From: Christiangramia forsetii KT0803
Lineage (GTDB): Bacteria; Bacteroidota; Bacteroidia; Flavobacteriales; Flavobacteriaceae
Assembly: GCF_000060345.1 (NCBI RefSeq)
Contig: NC_008571.1
Location: 1,798,001-1,862,000 of the forward strand
Length of the DNA: 64,000 nucleotides
Direction of reading: 5' to 3'
The translations under genes and the position numbers were made by a program. Every line of letters starts with the position of its first letter. The stretch's first letter is position 1. Positions 61,176 through 64,000 of this stretch are shown piece by piece. A model generated the notes under the pieces. That model saw only the letters and a program-made list of their open reading frames with translations. It made no database searches and was not told where the DNA came from.

Positions 61176-61297
61176 GCTATATTTTTATTTAATTCAATAA
61201 CAAAGGTACATATATGAAATGAGCCGTGGTAATATCTTTAAAACCATAGAAATTACTAGCATTTTGCTCATTCAAAATCAAAAAATAAATAAAGCAT

Positions 61298-62848
61298 ATG
61301 AGTAATATCAAAATATTGTGGGTAGATGATGAAATTGATTTATTGAAACCTCACATTATGTTTCTGGAATCACGTAATTACGAAGTTCAAACCTGTAAAA
61401 GTGGTACTGAAGCATTAGAAGAAATTGAAAATGAGAATTTTGATATTATATTTTTGGATGAGAACATGCCCGGTTTAACCGGACTGGAAACACTGGCTGA
61501 AATAAAGGAAAAAAGGGAAACAGTTCCTATTGTAATGATCACTAAGAGTGAAGAGGAATATATAATGGAAGAGGCCATTGGATCTAAAATAGCCGATTAT
61601 CTCATAAAACCGGTGAATCCAAACCAGATTCTTCTAAGCATTAAAAAGAACCTGGATCATTCCAGATTAGTTTCAGAAAAGACCACCTCAAACTATCAGC
61701 AGGAATTTAGAAAGATTGCGATGGAAATGTCGCAGGTAAATTCTTATGAAGAATGGGCAGAACTTTATCAGAAACTGGTTTACTGGGAAATTCAATTAGA
61801 AGAGATTGAAGATTCGGGAATGTTTGAAATTCTGGAATCACAAAAACAGGAAGCGAATAATCAATTTTTTAAATTTATTTCTAAAAATTACCAAAGCTGG
61901 TTCGAGAAAAATGCAGAACCGCCGGTTATGTCGCATACCCTTTTCAAGAAAAAAGTTTTACCTGAACTTGAAAAAGACAAACCAACTTTGATGATCGTGG
62001 TAGATAACTTAAGGTACGATCAATGGAAATCATTAGAACCCATAATCAATCCTTATTATAAGAAAGAAAAGGAAAGTGCTTATTACAGCATTCTGCCAAC
62101 CGCTACCCAATATGCACGTAATTCCATATTCTCCGGATTAATGCCTAGTGACATGGAAAAGCTTTTTCCTAAATACTGGAAAAATGACACAGAAGAAGGA
62201 GGAAAGAATCTTTATGAAGCTGAGTTTTTGAGAGAACAGTTAAAACGTCTGGGAAGCGATTTAAAATTTGAATACCATAAAATAACCAGTTTAAAAGGAG
62301 GAAAAAAACTGGTAGATAATTTTAAAACCCAGAAATCTAATGATCTTACTGTGGTTGTCTATAATTTCGTAGATATGCTTTCTCACTCTAAAACAGAAAT
62401 GGAAGTTATAAAAGAACTGGCCTCAAACGATAAATCATATAGGAGTCTTACGCAAAGTTGGTTTAAGAATTCTCCGCTGTTAGAAATCATCCAGAAAGCT
62501 CAGCAATCAGGCTTTAAGCTGATCATAACTACAGACCACGGAACTATAAATGTAAAGAATCCTTCCAAGGTTATTGGAGACAAGAATACCAGTCTTAATT
62601 TAAGATATAAAACCGGTAAAAGCTTGACGTACGAAAACAAAGAGGTTCTCGCGATAGAAGACCCAAAATCGGTACACCTCCCAACTATAAATATGAGTAG
62701 TTCATACATATTTGCAAAAGAGGATCTATTTTTTGCTTATCCTAATAATTATAACCACTACGTAAGTTATTATAGAAATACATACCAACATGGAGGTATT
62801 TCACTTGAAGAAGTTGTAATCCCATTTGTAGTCTTAAATCCTAAATAA
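61298..62848 (+). CDS. porX: Type IX secretion response regulator PorX
   Basis: This is a 516-residue protein. Residues 1-120 are a CheY-like receiver (ILWVDDEIDLL acidic pocket, phospho-acceptor D54 in IIFLDENMPG, MITKSEE, YLIKPVNP with the conserved Lys). A helical linker (about 125-205) leads to a PglZ/alkaline-phosphatase-like domain (LMIVVDNLRYDQWKSLEPII, PTATQYARNSIFSGLMP, IITTDHGTINV with metal-site Asp and His). PorX works with the PorY kinase and SigP to control type IX secretion, and phosphodiesterase activity on oligonucleotides has been reported for the family. It is monocistronic and has its own terminator. Confidence 0.96.
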   Translation: MSNIKILWVDDEIDLLKPHIMFLESRNYEVQTCKSGTEALEEIENENFDIIFLDENMPGLTGLETLAEIKEKRETVPIVMITKSEEEYIMEEAIGSKIADYLIKPVNPNQILLSIKKNLDHSRLVSEKTTSNYQQEFRKIAMEMSQVNSYEEWAELYQKLVYWEIQLEEIEDSGMFEILESQKQEANNQFFKFISKNYQSWFEKNAEPPVMSHTLFKKKVLPELEKDKPTLMIVVDNLRYDQWKSLEPIINPYYKKEKESAYYSILPTATQYARNSIFSGLMPSDMEKLFPKYWKNDTEEGGKNLYEAEFLREQLKRLGSDLKFEYHKITSLKGGKKLVDNFKTQKSNDLTVVVYNFVDMLSHSKTEMEVIKELASNDKSYRSLTQSWFKNSPLLEIIQKAQQSGFKLIITTDHGTINVKNPSKVIGDKNTSLNLRYKTGKSLTYENKEVLAIEDPKSVHLPTINMSSSYIFAKEDLFFAYPNNYNHYVSYYRNTYQHGGISLEEVVIPFVVLNPK

Positions 62849-62874
62849 TCGATAAAAAGCATATTTTATCGATT
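62847..62874 (+). terminator. Terminator behind porX
   Basis: AATCGATAAAA (62847-62857) and TTTTATCGATT (62864-62874) form a perfect 11-bp stem with a 6-base loop, beginning within the porX stop codon. It is AT-rich and lacks a following T run, so efficiency is uncertain. Confidence 0.55.
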
Positions 62875-62976
62875 AAAAACACAAATTACATTCTTACCTC
62901 CCTGGTAATCAGACGAGTGTACGATATTATATATTTTTTATATATCTTTACAATCCCAAATCTGACATATTGAATT

Positions 62977-63381
62977 ATGGAGTTAACCTATAAACTTCAA
63001 GAACTTGATGTAGCCGTAGATTACATACTTAGTAATACAAAGAGCAAGACCTTGCTTTTTTACGGTGACATGGGTGCAGGAAAAACTACGCTCATAAGAG
63101 AGCTGGTAAAAGCACTTGGCGTGCAAGACACAGCCTCAAGTCCTACGTTTTCATTAGTTAACCATTACGAGTCAGAAAAAGGGCCGGTATTTCATTTCGA
63201 CTTTTACAGGATCGAAGATGATGTCGAAGCTTTAGATATTGGTTTAGAAGATTATCTGGATTCCGGAGAATGGAATTTAATAGAGTGGCCTGAAAAAATA
63301 GAAAAATTACTGGGTGATAACACCCAAAAATTGCTAATTCAGGTCGAATCTTCGAATACCCGAAAGTTAAAGTTTTGTTAA
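62977..63381 (+). CDS. tsaE: tRNA threonylcarbamoyladenosine synthesis ATPase TsaE
   Basis: This is a 134-residue P-loop ATPase of normal size. The Walker A motif is FYGDMGAGKTTLIRELVKALG (about 29-49), followed by the TsaE signatures SSPTFSLVNHYES, VFHFDFYRIED and GLEDYLDSGEWNLIEWPEKIEKLL. It works with TsaB and TsaD to form t6A37 in ANN-decoding tRNAs. It stands in front of the small-peptide region. Confidence 0.95.
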   Translation: MELTYKLQELDVAVDYILSNTKSKTLLFYGDMGAGKTTLIRELVKALGVQDTASSPTFSLVNHYESEKGPVFHFDFYRIEDDVEALDIGLEDYLDSGEWNLIEWPEKIEKLLGDNTQKLLIQVESSNTRKLKFC

Positions 63382-63434
63382 CAAAAACAAAAAATATGAA
63401 AATAGCGGCGTAAAATAGTTTGTAAGAATTTTTT

Positions 63435-63442
63435 TACTTTTG
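63435..63442 (+). promoter_or_regulatory. Candidate -7 element behind tsaE
   Basis: TACTTTTG fits TAnnTTTG exactly and lies 54 bases behind tsaE. A second one, TATGTTTG at 63612-63619, lies 45 bases before the small-peptide ATG. Neither has a TTTG at the right distance. Between them an AGAGCA/TGCTCT hairpin (63539-63556) is present, so the first could drive a short untranslated RNA of about 110 bases (speculative). Confidence 0.35.
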
Positions 63443-63664
63443 CAGGTGTTTTATAAAGTGATTTAAAATGATTTAATTCATTGAACGATTTATAAATAAA
63501 TTTAAACTAACATATTTTAAGTTTTTAAAGCGATTTTCAGAGCATTTTTTTGCTCTAAAAAAGGCGCAAAGGTACGACTAATGTTTTAGCTGACAGGTTT
63601 TTAAGTTGTTATATGTTTGTTCTAGAAAACAAAACGAATCAACAATCTTTTAAAACCTATAATT

Positions 63665-63811
63665 ATGAAACTTAAAGCAGTACTTTTCGCAGCAGCAATA
63701 TTTGGAGCTAGTTTTTTTGTAACTTCAACTTCAAACGACGATATTAATAAAGATGAAATTAAAGAGCAAGCTGTCCAAAGATCAAAGATCAAAATTCCTG
63801 CTGCTGGGTAG
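63665..63811 (+). CDS. Small secreted peptide, 48 residues
   Basis: The frame reads MKLKAVLFAAAIFGASFFVT, then STSNDDINKDEIKEQAVQRS and ends KIKIPAAG. The first 20 or so residues are a clear signal peptide, and the rest is a short hydrophilic mature part of about 25 residues with a basic C-terminal tail RSKIKIPAAG. I do not recognise it. Its last 59 bases overlap the start of a membrane protein in another frame, so the two are translationally coupled. Short secreted peptides next to membrane proteins can be signals, toxins or accessory subunits. Nothing in the sequence decides between these. Confidence 0.65.
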   Translation: MKLKAVLFAAAIFGASFFVTSTSNDDINKDEIKEQAVQRSKIKIPAAG

Positions 63812-64000
63812 TATAATTGCTATACTAATAGCGTTTTCACCTTATATATTTTATTTATATGAAATTTTCCCAAGCGGTCCTGTTTGGGAAAATTCTTTTT
63901 TTGTTTATAAAAGTAAATACTACGAGGATGTAATGACGGCTGCCTGGACTTATACGGGCAAAATAACACCATTATTTCTTTTGTTAATCTGGTTTTTCAC
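63753..64000 (+). CDS. Integral membrane protein, partial (C-terminal end outside window)
   Basis: This frame is open from the ATG at 63753 to the window edge, 82 codons. It starts MKLKSKLSKDQRSKFLLLGS and continues into a membrane helix (IIAILIAFSPYIFYLYEI), a short extracytoplasmic loop with FPSGPVWENSFFVYKSKYYEDVMTAAWTY, and a second helix (ITPLFLLLIWFF) at the edge. The start lies inside the small-peptide gene. The loop motif W-x-N-SFFVYKSKYYEDV seems family-specific, but I cannot name the family. Confidence 0.65.
   Translation, partial: MKLKSKLSKDQRSKFLLLGSIIAILIAFSPYIFYLYEIFPSGPVWENSFFVYKSKYYEDVMTAAWTYTGKITPLFLLLIWFF

Noticed and set aside
63539-63556. AGAGCA/TGCTCT hairpin as terminator of tsaE
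   Set aside because: No T run follows on either strand and it lies 158 bases behind the stop; left as an unassigned hairpin.

Overview
The window is AT-rich chromosomal DNA from a member of the Bacteroidota, most likely a marine Flavobacteriaceae of the Gramella/Zunongwangia type (genus is inference). The evidence is a SusC/SusD pair with an ECF sigma factor and FecR, the type IX secretion regulator PorX, the fused lpxC-fabZ gene, an 8-gene his operon with bifunctional hisB and hisIE, and promoters of the Bacteroidota form TTTG/TTG-N19-TAnnTTTG without Shine-Dalgarno signals.

Bases 1-21250 are an accessory carbohydrate region. A GH16 endo-hydrolase and a GH2 enzyme (cut by the window edge) form a small minus-strand pair at 1-3027. 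A lone serine hydrolase follows at 3373-4413. Then comes a larger locus. On the minus strand: ECF sigma, FecR, SusC with an STN domain, SusD and a DUF1338/HglS-type 2-oxoadipate dioxygenase. On the plus strand: a secreted GH63 glucosidase, a cytoplasmic three-part kinase/dead-M23/class-III-aminotransferase fusion and a secreted GH2 beta-galactosidase. I propose that this locus uses collagen-type glucosyl-galactosyl-hydroxylysine. The two secreted enzymes would remove Glc and Gal, the fusion would phosphorylate hydroxylysine and eliminate phosphate and ammonia, and the HglS homologue would act on 2-oxoadipate further down the route. This is an inference from known families. A decayed tRNA-Ile-like relic lies just beyond the right end of the locus.

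Bases 21251-39400 hold unrelated small transcription units. They include a GT2 glycosyltransferase, a tightly coupled trio (QEGLA/MATCAP-like metallopeptidase, GshB/RimK-like ATP-grasp ligase, AstE/AspA-like deacylase) followed by an AhpD-like protein, a lactonase with CorA, RecQ facing a TruA-like enzyme, DUF3616, GyrI-like and DUF1853 proteins, a cation diffusion facilitator, a baeRF-type protein, an NYN/LOTUS protein, a pirin and an ASCH lipoprotein.

Bases 39523-47268 are the histidine operon hisG-D-C-B-H-A-F-IE on the minus strand. An 18-codon leader peptide with four consecutive His codons, a terminator hairpin and a Bacteroidota promoter precede it, so it is probably controlled by attenuation. 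Palindromic intergenic repeats lie inside and at the end of the operon.

Bases 47320-61175 are mostly minus-strand housekeeping genes: prohibitin, a VWA membrane protein, fabG, sucD, a BlaR1/BlaI-type sensor-repressor pair with operators over its own promoter, and a lipid A / EF-P operon (HD hydrolase, lpxD, lpxC-fabZ, lpxA, efp, a second lpxD-like gene, an NTF2-like gene). Bases 61298-64000 on the plus strand carry porX, tsaE, a 48-residue secreted peptide and an overlapping membrane protein cut by the window edge.
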